Shown here: positions 17,973-26,841 of the stretch, in pieces
Layout: every line of letters begins with the position of its first letter
Position numbering within the stretch: position 1 is the first letter of the stretch
Assembly (NCBI GenBank): GCA_947494925.1
Contig: CANLWS010000003.1
Location: forward strand, 186,001-250,000
DNA from: an uncultured Alteromonadaceae bacterium
GTDB lineage: Bacteria; Pseudomonadota; Gammaproteobacteria; Enterobacterales; Alteromonadaceae
Reading direction: 5' to 3'
DNA length: 64,000 nucleotides
The notes under the pieces: model-generated
What the model was told of the DNA's origin: nothing
The model's input: the letters and a program-made list of their open reading frames with translations, nothing else
The model's database searches: none
Translations under genes and position numbers: made by a program

Positions 17973-19165
17973 GTGTTGCGAAAACATTGCCATCCTGGAA
18001 TGCGCTGACCAAACATGCTGTGTTTCCACACGCCAATCACGATGAAGTAGCCAGGTTAAACTTTCTAACTCATCTGAATGTACATTTGAGTGCCGAAATA
18101 CTGCCTGGTGTGCGCACTGCCTATGAGAGAGAGGTAAGACCGGAGTTTGAAATAAGCAATGGTAGACAGCCTGAAACACGGCATGAAATTCGTCAATCCA
18201 TGCTGCAGAATAGTTTTTTCCAAATGTGGAGCGCATTGCGACGTAACACGATGGAAATGCGTCATCAGGCGGCTCGCGCCCAGGTGCTGAGGCAAATTGA
18301 ATCTCTGGTAGATAAAGTCCAGGCGCTGAACAAGGGCGATGGAAATCTGGTATTAAATGATGCCATCGATATTCCAGCCAATGTAGGCTCAGTGGATATT
18401 CATTGTCAGCCGGGTTGCTACTATGAAGAATACTTCGAGAATGATGTGACTGTGGCAGCCAGCTATGATGTGGGATTGTTTGCTACCACGGCAGGCATGC
18501 TCGGCGGCTTGAGTGACGGAGGTGGGCAGGCAATAGGGAAGTGGCTATTGGAACAGAACAGTGATTTTAAACCTCGTCGAATTCTGGATATCGGTTGTAC
18601 CGTAGGCCATAACGCCGTGCCTTTGGCGCAAGCTTATCCAGAAGCAGAAGTCATCGCCATAGATGTCGCGAGGCCAAGCCTGCGTTATGCCCATGCGAGA
18701 GCAAAGGCGCTGGGTGTCAATAATATTCAATTTGTGCAGGCCAACGCAGAAGACTTATCCGATTATTCAGATCAATCCTTTGATTTGATTACTACATCGA
18801 TGTTTCTGCACGAAACGTCTCATCAGGCGATGCCGAAAATTCTTAAAAATATTAACCGTTTACTCAAGCCAGGCGGCTTGATGTTGCATCTGGAACAGCC
18901 TCAGTATGAGGGCATGGATTTGTATCAACAGTTCATCCGAGATTGGGATTCTTTTTTCAATAACGAACCATACTGGGGACCCATGCATGACCTGGACTTG
19001 TCCGCCATGTTCACCCAATGCGGGTTCAACGGAGAAGACATGTTTGAAATCGGTTTGGTGTCATTAGTAGATGAAAGCATTTTCGGTAAACGTGAAAAAG
19101 GTGATGCGGGAGAGGACTATGGTCGCGCACCCGTTTGGAATGCGTACGGGCTTTGGAAAAAATAG
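17969..19165 (+). CDS. Class I SAM-dependent methyltransferase with N-terminal extension
   Basis: 398 residues. The SAM-binding domain starts near residue 200: motif I ILDIGCTVGHNA (205-216), the acidic end of beta-2 VIAIDVARPSLRYA, motif FVQANAEDL and SFDLITTSMFLHE, and the post-motif LKPGGLMLHLEQP. The first 190 residues are a helical domain with no motif I know and could be a substrate or dimer domain. It overlaps the unknown gene upstream by four bases (ATGA) and is followed after nine bases by a small gene. The acceptor is unknown. Confidence 0.85.
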   Translation: MSVAKTLPSWNALTKHAVFPHANHDEVARLNFLTHLNVHLSAEILPGVRTAYEREVRPEFEISNGRQPETRHEIRQSMLQNSFFQMWSALRRNTMEMRHQAARAQVLRQIESLVDKVQALNKGDGNLVLNDAIDIPANVGSVDIHCQPGCYYEEYFENDVTVAASYDVGLFATTAGMLGGLSDGGGQAIGKWLLEQNSDFKPRRILDIGCTVGHNAVPLAQAYPEAEVIAIDVARPSLRYAHARAKALGVNNIQFVQANAEDLSDYSDQSFDLITTSMFLHETSHQAMPKILKNINRLLKPGGLMLHLEQPQYEGMDLYQQFIRDWDSFFNNEPYWGPMHDLDLSAMFTQCGFNGEDMFEIGLVSLVDESIFGKREKGDAGEDYGRAPVWNAYGLWKK

Positions 19166-19174
19166 GGGCGAATC

Positions 19175-19531
19175 ATGACTGATATTAATAAATTAGATTT
19201 GGCCGGCACCAAAGCCAAAGGTAAACGCCCTTATTTTCTGGCGGATAAACAAACCGAACAAGTTATGTCCATCGCGATGTCATTGGCGATGGAACTGTCG
19301 GTTACCCGCGAAAGACTGGCTACACTCGAATGTCTGTTGAGCGAAAAAGGTTTGGTAGACAGATCCGAGATAGAGGATTATGAACCCGGCAAAGATGAAG
19401 TTGCGGCACGAAGCGCTTCGACGCAGGAGTATCTGGCCAGAATACTTCGGATAATGCAGCAGGATCGAGAGGAAATGGAGCGGGATGATCCTAGTGTCGA
19501 GGAGGTGCAGGAAGCGCTGACAAAAGTGTAG
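19175..19531 (+). CDS. Small acidic helical protein, third gene of methyltransferase operon
   Basis: 118 residues, hydrophilic, largely helical, with an acidic C-terminal half (SEIEDYEPGKDEVAARS and EEMERDDPSVEEVQEAL). No signal peptide or known motif. GGGGCGA precedes the ATG and only nine bases separate it from the methyltransferase, so it is part of the operon and is perhaps a subunit or chaperone for it. Function unknown. Confidence 0.7.
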   Translation: MTDINKLDLAGTKAKGKRPYFLADKQTEQVMSIAMSLAMELSVTRERLATLECLLSEKGLVDRSEIEDYEPGKDEVAARSASTQEYLARILRIMQQDREEMERDDPSVEEVQEALTKV

Positions 19532-19660
19532 CAACATTATTTTTGTAAAGTGCCTAGCATATTAATAACGGCTCGTTGATTATTGCGTGGCAAATTGACA
19601 CAATTGTCGACTTCAGTTGAATTACGCAGTGAAAGTCTGTGGTTATTGAGGAAGTAAAAA

Positions 19661-21346
19661 GTGACAATTCTAGGGATAGACTTAGGTACAACCAACAGTG
19701 CGTGTAGTGTCTGGAAAAACGGTGAGCTGGTCAGCGTTCCAAATCGGTTAGGCGAATTCCTCACACCCTCTGTGGTGGGAGTGGATAGCAATGGCGATAT
19801 TTCAGTTGGCAGTGTTGCCAAGCAGAAACTCATCGTTCAACCTTCGAATAATATTTCTCTGTTCAAGCGTCTTATGGGGACCGAGCACAAGATAAAGCTC
19901 GGTAAACGCACGTTTTCTGCGCCAGAACTTTCTTCCTTTGTCATACGATCATTGATCGAAGATGCTGAAGTTTTTCTCAATTCCAACGTCACTGAAGCCG
20001 TTATCAGCGTGCCCGCCTATTTCAATGAAAACCAACGTCAAGCGACCAAAATAGCGGGTGAATTAGCTGGGGTTAAAGTTCGTCGCCTAATAAACGAGCC
20101 CACTGCTGCAGCTATGGCTTACGGGTTGAATGACAGGCAGGAAGGCACTTTCATGATCCTTGATATGGGAGGTGGCACCTTTGATGTTTCCATTTTGGAA
20201 TATTTTGAAGGTGTCATGGAAGTCCATGCCAGTGCCGGAGACAACAGTCTGGGCGGGGAAGATTTCGTCGACGCCATGGTGGATTCGATGTTTCGTGAAC
20301 TTGACAAGGACAAGGGATCGGTATCTCCAGGTGCATTGCAAAAAGTGTATCTCAAGATGGAGTCAGTAAAACGTAAGATTGACCAGATAGAAGAGGAAAA
20401 ACTCACTTTCGAACTTGACGGCGATGTTGTTGAGTTTACTGTTTCCCAACCTTGGTTTGAAAAAATAGCGACGCCGCTATTGTTGAAAGTCAAGAAACCC
20501 ATTCAATATGCGTTGAGCGATGCAAATTTGGTCTCGACTGAAATTGACGACATTATCTTGGTAGGCGGCGCAACACGCTTAAAACACTTTCGTTCCATGG
20601 TGGCCAGGTTGTTTGGAAAGTTCCCCTCTTGTTCGATTGATCCCGATATAGTTGTGGGTTTTGGTGCGGGGATCCAGGCAGGACTGATGGAGAGAAATAA
20701 GGCGCTGGAAGACATAGTGTTAACCGACGTTTGCCCCTTTACCCTTGGCACCGAAGTGAATGATGACAATGGAACTCCCGGTTTTTTCCTGCCAATTATA
20801 GAGCGAAATACAGTCGTTCCAGTGAGTTTGGAGCGAACTGTTGTAACCTCCTATGACAATCAGGGAGAGCTTACCGTAAGAGTGTTTCAAGGAGAGAACC
20901 GACAAGTTGCGCAAAACGTATTTCTTGGTTTGGTGTCAGTTAAGGTGCCCAAAGACAAACGAGGCGCGCAAGCTGCACGAATTCGCTATAGCTATGATTC
21001 TAACGGACTGTTGGAAGTGGATATCACCATTGTTTCCACTGGAAAAACCTACAACAAAGTGATCGAAAACGCCCCGGGGATGCTGAGTTCGGACGATATC
21101 CAGCGCACTAAAGAGAAGTTAGCGAAAATTAAATTCCACCCAAGAGAAGACGAAGAAGTGTCTGCACTGTTAGCAAAAGGTGAGCGGATGTATGCGACAG
21201 CCTTGGGCGACAAGCGTGAACAAATAGCGTCAATTTTAAGTGAGTTCGAAAAAGTTCTGGACAAGCAACAAGCCACAGAAATTAAAAAAGCTAAATCGAC
21301 TGTTAAAGAACTTCTAGAGCAGCTTGATGGCGAGGAGTGGTTCTGA
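19661..21346 (+). CDS. hscC: HscC-like Hsp70 chaperone
   Basis: 561 residues, the length of the HscC branch of Hsp70 (E. coli HscC is 556) and shorter than DnaK because the C-terminal lid is reduced. ATPase domain motifs: GIDLGTTNSACSVW, PAYFNENQRQATKIAGELAG, RLINEPTAAAMAYG, LDMGGGTFDVSIL and ILVGGATRLKHF. The start is a GTG after GAGGAAG. It overlaps the J-like gene by one base (TGATG). HscC in E. coli works with DjlB/DjlC, membrane J-proteins, and has been linked to stress and RpoD. The same gene pair here supports the assignment. Confidence 0.88.
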   Translation: MTILGIDLGTTNSACSVWKNGELVSVPNRLGEFLTPSVVGVDSNGDISVGSVAKQKLIVQPSNNISLFKRLMGTEHKIKLGKRTFSAPELSSFVIRSLIEDAEVFLNSNVTEAVISVPAYFNENQRQATKIAGELAGVKVRRLINEPTAAAMAYGLNDRQEGTFMILDMGGGTFDVSILEYFEGVMEVHASAGDNSLGGEDFVDAMVDSMFRELDKDKGSVSPGALQKVYLKMESVKRKIDQIEEEKLTFELDGDVVEFTVSQPWFEKIATPLLLKVKKPIQYALSDANLVSTEIDDIILVGGATRLKHFRSMVARLFGKFPSCSIDPDIVVGFGAGIQAGLMERNKALEDIVLTDVCPFTLGTEVNDDNGTPGFFLPIIERNTVVPVSLERTVVTSYDNQGELTVRVFQGENRQVAQNVFLGLVSVKVPKDKRGAQAARIRYSYDSNGLLEVDITIVSTGKTYNKVIENAPGMLSSDDIQRTKEKLAKIKFHPREDEEVSALLAKGERMYATALGDKREQIASILSEFEKVLDKQQATEIKKAKSTVKELLEQLDGEEWF

Positions 21347-22419
21347 TGGATTGTTGGAAAATTCTAGAAATTAGCCATACGCAGGATCTCAAAGCAATCA
21401 AACGTGCTTATGCGAAAAAGCTTAAAATCGTGAGGCCTGACGAAAATCCGGAAGAATTTCAAAATCTTCATGTGGCCTATAAGCAGGCACAACATCTTGC
21501 AAAACAAGCATTAGCTGAACACGCCCAGCAGGCGGTGGATGCGCAACAAGAAAGCGAAGACAACCATCAAACTGATGATGCTAATGAGGATGAAGGCGCC
21601 TCGTCGACAGAGAGTGGACAACACCACTTAACGCCAGAAGAGCTGGAAACCCAGGAGTACGTTCAAAAACAATTTAATGAACTGGTGGAAAAATGTAATT
21701 CAGTACTCGCTGAGCCTGAGAAGCGGAATAGAACTGAGGAATGGCAATTTTTAACCGAATCAGTGTTAATGCTTGACCACCAGATCAATTCGCATTTGGG
21801 CATTCATGTCTTTAATGAAATCTTCAAAGTTAATAACGAGTTTAAACAACTTTCCAAACACAAACGAAAGTACAGTTCGCCCAACGCAACAGTGAAAAAG
21901 GCGACCTTAGTGTATCTGAATCATGTGTTTAACTGGTCGCTAGAGACAAACAATTTACGCTACTACGTTGGAGATGAAGCCTGCCAGATGTTGTTGCCTG
22001 TCATTTGGGAAGGTCAGGACCAAGAGACTACTGACGATCCTCAACAGGTTGTCAAAGGTGGTGAAATCATACAAGGAAAAAATCGCCGGAATGCTCTGGA
22101 GGAGTTTGGAGCAGCCAGTCATGCAATTGATAAAATCAACGATTTGTTTTTCTTCTTATTGTTAATTCTCAGTTTCATGCTCGCAGTCGCCGCGTTGTTG
22201 AGTTACAACGAGCAAAACTATATCCACACAGCTTTTTTTGTAACAAGTGTAGGTTATTTAATTTTACAATGGCAGGGCATGAAGAAACGTCATATAGTCG
22301 CCTATTACTGTATGTGGCCATTTTCAGTTCTGTTATTGTTGAGTTTTCCGTTAGGCACCATCATCGGTGGAATTTTTCTAGTCAATTTAAATCGGGCGCG
22401 CCCATACTTTAAGTCCTGA
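21346..22419 (+). CDS. Membrane-anchored J-like co-chaperone with RPD instead of HPD
   Basis: 357 residues from ATG 21346, which overlaps the hscC stop and has GGCGAGGAG upstream. The N-terminal J-like domain (WKILEISHTQDLKAIKRAYAKKL then VRPDENPEEFQNLHVAYKQA) has the helix II/III layout but Arg30-Pro-Asp replaces His-Pro-Asp, the tripeptide needed for DnaK activation. An acidic, low-complexity linker follows (residues 60-100), then a helical region, and three or four membrane helices at residues about 265-350 (FFFLLLILSFMLAVAALL, HTAFFVTSVGYLILQW, PFSVLLLLSFPLGTIIGGIFL). The layout matches DjlB/DjlC-type partners of HscC. Confidence 0.82.
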   Translation: MDCWKILEISHTQDLKAIKRAYAKKLKIVRPDENPEEFQNLHVAYKQAQHLAKQALAEHAQQAVDAQQESEDNHQTDDANEDEGASSTESGQHHLTPEELETQEYVQKQFNELVEKCNSVLAEPEKRNRTEEWQFLTESVLMLDHQINSHLGIHVFNEIFKVNNEFKQLSKHKRKYSSPNATVKKATLVYLNHVFNWSLETNNLRYYVGDEACQMLLPVIWEGQDQETTDDPQQVVKGGEIIQGKNRRNALEEFGAASHAIDKINDLFFFLLLILSFMLAVAALLSYNEQNYIHTAFFVTSVGYLILQWQGMKKRHIVAYYCMWPFSVLLLLSFPLGTIIGGIFLVNLNRARPYFKS

Positions 22420-22446
22420 ACAGGCGCTAGTAACCGGTAGCAAAAA

Positions 22447-23313
22447 CTAGTTGCGTGTGCCTAATAATGTCGCATATCGCTGTTGGTCAGGCAGGATGAA
22501 TGCTTTCGCGTCACCAAATTCTGGCCAACCTCGATTTAATGCCTTAATGATCCCAGGTCGTTCAGTATGAGCATTCAAAAGTTGTTGGGCGATTTTATCG
22601 CAGTTTAGTGATGAGTGGGTTGAACATAACAAAGGACCCAACGGAATCGGTGGTGAGGTCCATATAGCTTTTATACTTTTGCCTTTGTCAGGCAAATTGG
22701 GAATCTGGCTATTAAATGCGCCCAAAGCCAATCCAGCGATATCCACTTCTCCATTCAGCAACTGCTGCAAAGACTTTTCGTGACTTCCAGCGTAATTCAG
22801 TAGTTTAAAATCGGTTTCCAGATGGGTAATTCCGAGTTCCGCCAATTTACTGGTGAGCACAATGCCGCCAGACATTGAATCTTTCCAGACTAACGCTAGT
22901 TTGATTGAACTCACGCTATCTTTTAGGCCTTCGATATCGTTTAGTGGAAATTTAGATTTCGTCACAAACACCGAGCGATATTCATTTGCTTGAGATTTGG
23001 GCACGTCTGGCACTACCAAGGTTTCGAAGGATAATTTGCGTTGATGCGCTTGAAGAAACCCAGCCAAATTGGGAACCAAAATATCCACTTCTCCTTCTGC
23101 CAAGGCATCAATAAGGAGTGACGGCGAATCGTAGACCCGGGTTATAGATTTTATGCCACTGACTTTGCCGATGTAATTGCTTAACGGCAGAATTGCCGCT
23201 TCTCTGTCTTTACCTGGATACTTGTACGTGCCGACAGTAACAGTGTCACTAAGCACTAATGTTGGCCACAAAACTGAAGTGGCAAGTAATATTCCAATGA
23301 ATTTCTTGAGCAT
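22447..23313 (-). CDS. PhnD-type periplasmic phosphate/phosphonate-like binding protein
   Basis: 288 residues from the ATG at 23313 (GGAG five bases upstream); signal peptide MLKKFIGILLATSVLWPTLVLS. The fold signature is the PhnD/PtxB type: VTVGTYKYPGKDREAAILPLSNYIGK, a SPSLLIDALAEGEVDILVPNLAGF loop, FVTKSKFPLNDIEGLK and GEVDIAGLALGAFNSQIP. No ABC permease or ATPase gene is adjacent, so it may be a sensor-linked or orphan protein. Real ligand unknown; PhnD homologues bind phosphonates, phosphite and other anions. Confidence 0.72.
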   Translation of the reverse strand: MLKKFIGILLATSVLWPTLVLSDTVTVGTYKYPGKDREAAILPLSNYIGKVSGIKSITRVYDSPSLLIDALAEGEVDILVPNLAGFLQAHQRKLSFETLVVPDVPKSQANEYRSVFVTKSKFPLNDIEGLKDSVSSIKLALVWKDSMSGGIVLTSKLAELGITHLETDFKLLNYAGSHEKSLQQLLNGEVDIAGLALGAFNSQIPNLPDKGKSIKAIWTSPPIPLGPLLCSTHSSLNCDKIAQQLLNAHTERPGIIKALNRGWPEFGDAKAFILPDQQRYATLLGTRN

Positions 23314-23520
23314 GAATTCTCCAATAGCATCAGATTCTGTCATTCTGGCTTTTATCTTACGACCTAATTAGCAACTAAAGATACGCCTGCCAGCACTGGC
23401 GTGATCAGGATATTTAGAGTGAAGTTTACGCAGAAATAGCGAAAGAGTTGCAACAAATTGCAACTCTTTCGACCAAAAGTGACATCATTTCTCAACTGGA
23501 GTCTATGACTCAATCATTCG

Positions 23521-24036
23521 CTAAGCAGGCATATTTCCGATAAACACAAATTTACCTAACGGTAGGCCGTTCGAACGCAAAATGTTATAGGCTGTGGTGA
23601 TATGGAAATAAAAATTCGGGAGAACAAAGTGATTCAGGTAGACCGGTCCGGCAAACTCAACAGTTCTGTCGGGACCCAATGGGATGGAATGGATCCGATT
23701 GAGGCCCTCGTCTAGTGCTGCGTCATCGATACTGTTTATAAATGCCAGAATGTTAGCGATGCGCGCTTTCAGTTGCTCGAAGCTGGTTTCAGTATACGGG
23801 TACTCAGGTAACTCTAAATTAGCAAAACGGCTTGCGCTGCGGGCAGCAAATTCACTGACCATCTGAAATTGCCACTTTAATGGATGCATATTGGGTGCGA
23901 GTCGAGTGTTCAGCAATACTTCATCAGCCAATTCCTTTTCCTTGGAATAGTTCTGGGCAATGTCGAGTAAACCCGACAAAGAATTCAAATATTGATTCAT
24001 GACAGGTTTAAAGATGTTTGAAACAGTCAGGGACAT
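23521..24036 (-). CDS. DUF1993 family protein
   Basis: 171 residues, helical, no signal peptide. The family features visible are the N-terminal SLTVSNIFKPVMNQYLNSLSGLLDIAQ, the LAPNMHPLKWQFQMVSEFA segment and LNHFVLPNFYFHITTAYNILRSNGLPLGK at the end. These proteins have a DinB-like four-helix bundle and are common in proteobacteria and fungi; function unknown. GGAG lies ten bases before the ATG. It stands alone. Confidence 0.85.
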   Translation of the reverse strand: MSLTVSNIFKPVMNQYLNSLSGLLDIAQNYSKEKELADEVLLNTRLAPNMHPLKWQFQMVSEFAARSASRFANLELPEYPYTETSFEQLKARIANILAFINSIDDAALDEGLNRIHSIPLGPDRTVEFAGPVYLNHFVLPNFYFHITTAYNILRSNGLPLGKFVFIGNMPA

Positions 24037-24203
24037 TAGGATATTTCTCCAGCGTTGTGTGTTAAGACTCTAGGAAGAGTATGGGCACCGCGCAAGAAAT
24101 AGCAGGGAGAATATTTACACGTCAGTGGTGCAAGAATGCACCACTTGATAGTTAAGTCAGGATAAACCGCTTGGTGATCACTGTGCCATAATCTGGCTCC
24201 CGT

Positions 24204-24779
24204 TTATTTAGACTCCGCGCGACTCATAAATTTGGATTCAGCCGTATTTACTTTTATTTTCTCACCACTGGCGATGTACTCAGGTACCTGGACCACTAAC
24301 CCTGTGGTCAAGGTTGCCGGTTTAGTTCGCGCGCTGGCAGAAGCCCCCTTGATTGAAGGATCGGTTTCAACGATCACCAACTCAACAGAAGAAGGCAGCT
24401 CAATAGCAACGGGGGAGCCGTCGACCGTCAGGACCTGCAGTCCCTGTGTATCTTCATTGATAAACAGCAACTCATCAGCAATGGTGTCTTTATTGATGTT
24501 ATACGGGGTGTAATCTTCGTTGTCCATAAACACGTACTCATCGCCATCTACGTATGAAAGCATCACCTGATGACGACTGAAATCGGCCAGGTTAATCATT
24601 TCATCAGCTTTGAAACTTTCATCTGCTTTCACACCGGTAGCTACATCATATAAACGCATGCGGTACAAACTGGCACCCGCACGGCCACTGGGCGTTAATT
24701 TATTAATGTCTTTAACCAGATAAACTTTGTCATTGTGTTCAATTGCTGCGTTCTTTTTAACTTCACTCGCCTTTGGCAT
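24204..24779 (-). CDS. efpL: Elongation factor P-like protein EfpL (YeiP)
   Basis: 191 residues with three beta-barrel domains as in EF-P. The modified-residue loop carries TPSGRAGAS with Arg33 at the tip, the arginine that marks EfpL/YeiP (EF-P itself carries Lys or Arg in a different context). The rest ([54 protein letters not shown]) is the typical EfpL second domain. EfpL binds the ribosome near the E site and helps resolve stalling at Pro-rich and other difficult motifs. AGGAG lies upstream of the ATG. No operon partner is seen. Confidence 0.9.
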   Translation of the reverse strand: MPKASEVKKNAAIEHNDKVYLVKDINKLTPSGRAGASLYRMRLYDVATGVKADESFKADEMINLADFSRHQVMLSYVDGDEYVFMDNEDYTPYNINKDTIADELLFINEDTQGLQVLTVDGSPVAIELPSSVELVIVETDPSIKGASASARTKPATLTTGLVVQVPEYIASGEKIKVNTAESKFMSRAESK

Positions 24780-24866
24780 GTCAGCCGATCTCCTGAAAAT
24801 GTGTGCAGGAAAGTTATCACGAATTTAAAATTAGGCAAGGGACGCAGTTGCCGTAACCTATCTAGA

Positions 24867-25463
24867 TCAACTAACCGAATAAATCTGCATGATCGCACCA
24901 GACGGTCCAGATTGAGTATTAAGTAATTTAAGGTTCAGAGGCCGGGTGCCAAAATCAAACAAACGCTTACCCTCACCTATGACAACAGGAAACGTCCAGA
25001 TCCGAAATTCATCTATCAACCCAAACTCCAGTAGCGACTGGATGAGTTGCCAGCTACCATGAATTTGAATTAACGGCCCTTCGGTAGATTTTAGCTTTAA
25101 AATTTCCGAGGCAATGTCACCTTGAATCAGCAATGAATTTTGCCATGGAAGTTCAGATAAATTATCGCTAACAACATACTTGATAGCCTGATTGAGCTTT
25201 CTGGCAACGGGATTGTCAGGCTCCGCCTGGCTGAAGTGCCCGGCAAATGAAGCATATGTATTACGCCCCAATAGCAAATCATAGGGTTCAGCCATTGCAT
25301 CCTGCATGACTTGTTGCATCACATCTTCCCAGCACGGCGCGGCCCAACCACCGTGGGTAAAATTATTTGATGGGTCTTCTTCTGGCATTGATGGACTCTG
25401 CATTACACCATCCAATGACTGAAAGGTTAGGGCTGCCAATTTTCTAGACACTTTTCTGTCCAT
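24867..25463 (-). CDS. Dihydrofolate-reductase-like (RibD C-terminal) family protein
   Basis: About 198 residues from the ATG at 25463 (MDRKVSRKLAALTFQSLDGVMQSP), which matches where homologues start; an in-frame ATG at 25568 would add 35 residues without family resemblance, and neither has a clear ribosome site. Family features: NFTHGGWAAP, LLLGRNTYASFAGHFSQ, KYVVSDNLSELPWQNSLLI, IQIHGSWQLIQSLLEFGLIDEFRIWTFPVVIGEGKRLF. These NADPH-binding proteins are mostly of unknown substrate. It is divergent from the HapK-led operon. The intergenic region holds that operon's promoter. Confidence 0.8.
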   Translation of the reverse strand: MDRKVSRKLAALTFQSLDGVMQSPSMPEEDPSNNFTHGGWAAPCWEDVMQQVMQDAMAEPYDLLLGRNTYASFAGHFSQAEPDNPVARKLNQAIKYVVSDNLSELPWQNSLLIQGDIASEILKLKSTEGPLIQIHGSWQLIQSLLEFGLIDEFRIWTFPVVIGEGKRLFDFGTRPLNLKLLNTQSGPSGAIMQIYSVS

Positions 25464-25602
25464 CTTATTGAGGTGGAGTAGACCAATAGTAGCACCGAAT
25501 CCAATTTCTGATTTTTGCAATTGAATAAAAAGACATTTCTCTTTGCAGATTACTGGGCTAATTGCCATTTATCAAAATGTCTGCTGATATTTAGATCAAG
25601 AA

Positions 25603-25631
25603 TTGACTTCAAATTCTGCTACTCTTAAATT
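25603..25631 (+). promoter_or_regulatory. Sigma-70 promoter of the catabolic operon
   Basis: TTGACT (25603-25608), 17-base spacer, TAAATT (25626-25631), then a start site predicted near 25638. The match to consensus (TTGACA/TATAAT) is good and the spacer is ideal. The -10 element overlaps the left arm of the palindrome at 25628-25645, the usual geometry for a repressor site. GAGG at 25651-25654 serves the ATG at 25662. Confidence 0.7.
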
Positions 25632-25645
25632 TGTCCGGACAAATT
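25628..25645. promoter_or_regulatory. Operator palindrome, site 1 (catabolic operon)
   Basis: AATTTGTCCGGACAAATT, a perfect 18-base palindrome. Related sites occur at 55751, 59382 and 60672. It overlaps the -10 element of the operon promoter, so binding would block transcription. No gene for the matching regulator is evident in the window; FadR-type GntR proteins bind comparable TTGTnnnnACAA sequences, but that is only an analogy. Confidence 0.8.
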
Positions 25646-25661
25646 AATTTGAGGAAATCTA

Positions 25662-25970
25662 ATGACCACCATAGTCGTATTGTTCAACTTGAAAGCAGAT
25701 GCAGATGAATCAGCCTATCAGGCATGGGCAAAGCAGACGGATATTCCGACGGCAGGTGGCCTCCCTTCGGTAGACGTGTTTGAGGTGCTTAAAACAGAAG
25801 GTCTGTTAATGAGCGAGGACAAACCGCCCTATCAATACGTAGAAATTCTCAAAGTGAATGACATGGAGCAATTCGGTAAAGATGTGTCTTCCGATACCAT
25901 GCAAAAGGTCGCTGCTGAGTTCCAACATTTTGCAGATAATCCGCTGTTTATCATGACTTCAGCTCTGTAA
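25662..25970 (+). CDS. HapK/REDY-like small protein, operon leader gene
   Basis: 102 residues, no signal peptide, a ferredoxin-like dimeric alpha/beta barrel pattern. MTTIVVLFNLKADADESAYQAWAKQTDIPTAGGLPSVDVFEV resembles small proteins annotated as REDY-like HapK, named after a protein in the prodigiosin gene cluster of Hahella. GAGG precedes the ATG. It is the first gene after the palindromic operator and is followed ten bases later by the SDR gene. The real role is unknown; proteins of this fold often bind aromatic or polyketide substrates. Confidence 0.7.
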   Translation: MTTIVVLFNLKADADESAYQAWAKQTDIPTAGGLPSVDVFEVLKTEGLLMSEDKPPYQYVEILKVNDMEQFGKDVSSDTMQKVAAEFQHFADNPLFIMTSAL

Positions 25971-25979
25971 GGAATATTC

Positions 25980-26822
25980 ATGACCCAATATTCAGATCTA
26001 AACGGAAAGGTTGCTGTCATTACCGGGGCTGGTCGCCATGCTGGTCTTGGTGAAGCCATGGCAAAACGACTTGCCGTGGAAGGTTGCAAAGTGGTTATTA
26101 CCGATATTGGTCGTTCCGCTGGTGAACATACACCTGAAAATGCAATCGGTAGTACCGACGAAATGGATAAAATTGTTGCTGAGATTAAGCATGCTGGAGG
26201 CGAAGCCAGTGCGTTCGTTTGCAACGTATTGAACCCGGAAGAGGTCGAGGCCGCGGTTAAATTTGCTGTTGATACCTATGGAAAATTGGATATCTGGGTG
26301 AACAACGCAGGGATCGGCTACCTGATGAAACCCATCCTGGATATGGATGTCAGCGAGTGGGACAGCGTACTTAATGTGAATCTTCGCGGCACCTTCTTCG
26401 GTATCAAATTTGCCGCTGAGCAAATGGTCAAACAAGGGCAGGGCGGCAAGATCATCAATATCGGTTCGCAGGCGTCTAAGTCTGCGTTTGCCCACGCATC
26501 TGCTTACACAACATCAAAGCACGGCATGAACGGCTTGACCCGGGTTGCGGCTCTGGAACTGGGTCAACACAAAATCAATGTAAATCAGATCTGTCCTAAT
26601 CACGTCACTACTGGATTAGGTGCCTGGCAAAATGCGCACTTTTCAGAGGTCACAGGCAAAGGCCATGACAAATACATGCAGGATATGCGCGACAGAATTC
26701 CACTGGGTCGACCAGGGTTGCAGGAAGATATCGCCAAAGCCTGTGCTTTTCTGTGTTCAGACCAAGCCACTTATATCACCGGTGAATGCATGAATGTGTC
26801 CGGTGGCGAAGAATATCACTAA
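25980..26822 (+). CDS. Short-chain dehydrogenase/reductase of the catabolic operon
   Basis: 280 residues. Cofactor motif TGAGRHAGLGEA (a longer loop than the usual TGxxxGIG), NNAGIGY, and catalytic Ser/Tyr/Lys in GSQASKSAFAHASAYTTSKHG. The C-terminus CSDQATYITGECMNVSGGEEYH is the ordinary SDR end. AAGGA lies upstream of the ATG and only nine bases separate it from the HapK-like gene. It would oxidise an alcohol or reduce a ketone on the pathway substrate with NAD(P); the substrate is not known. Confidence 0.88.
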   Translation: MTQYSDLNGKVAVITGAGRHAGLGEAMAKRLAVEGCKVVITDIGRSAGEHTPENAIGSTDEMDKIVAEIKHAGGEASAFVCNVLNPEEVEAAVKFAVDTYGKLDIWVNNAGIGYLMKPILDMDVSEWDSVLNVNLRGTFFGIKFAAEQMVKQGQGGKIINIGSQASKSAFAHASAYTTSKHGMNGLTRVAALELGQHKINVNQICPNHVTTGLGAWQNAHFSEVTGKGHDKYMQDMRDRIPLGRPGLQEDIAKACAFLCSDQATYITGECMNVSGGEEYH

Positions 26823-26841
26823 TAAAAGCGAATCCTTATTT

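Noticed and set aside
25585-25598. TGATATTTAGATCA upstream of the HapK-led operon as a possible FNR/CRP box
   Set aside because: The half-sites are separated by six bases instead of four for FNR, and it does not fit CRP spacing either.
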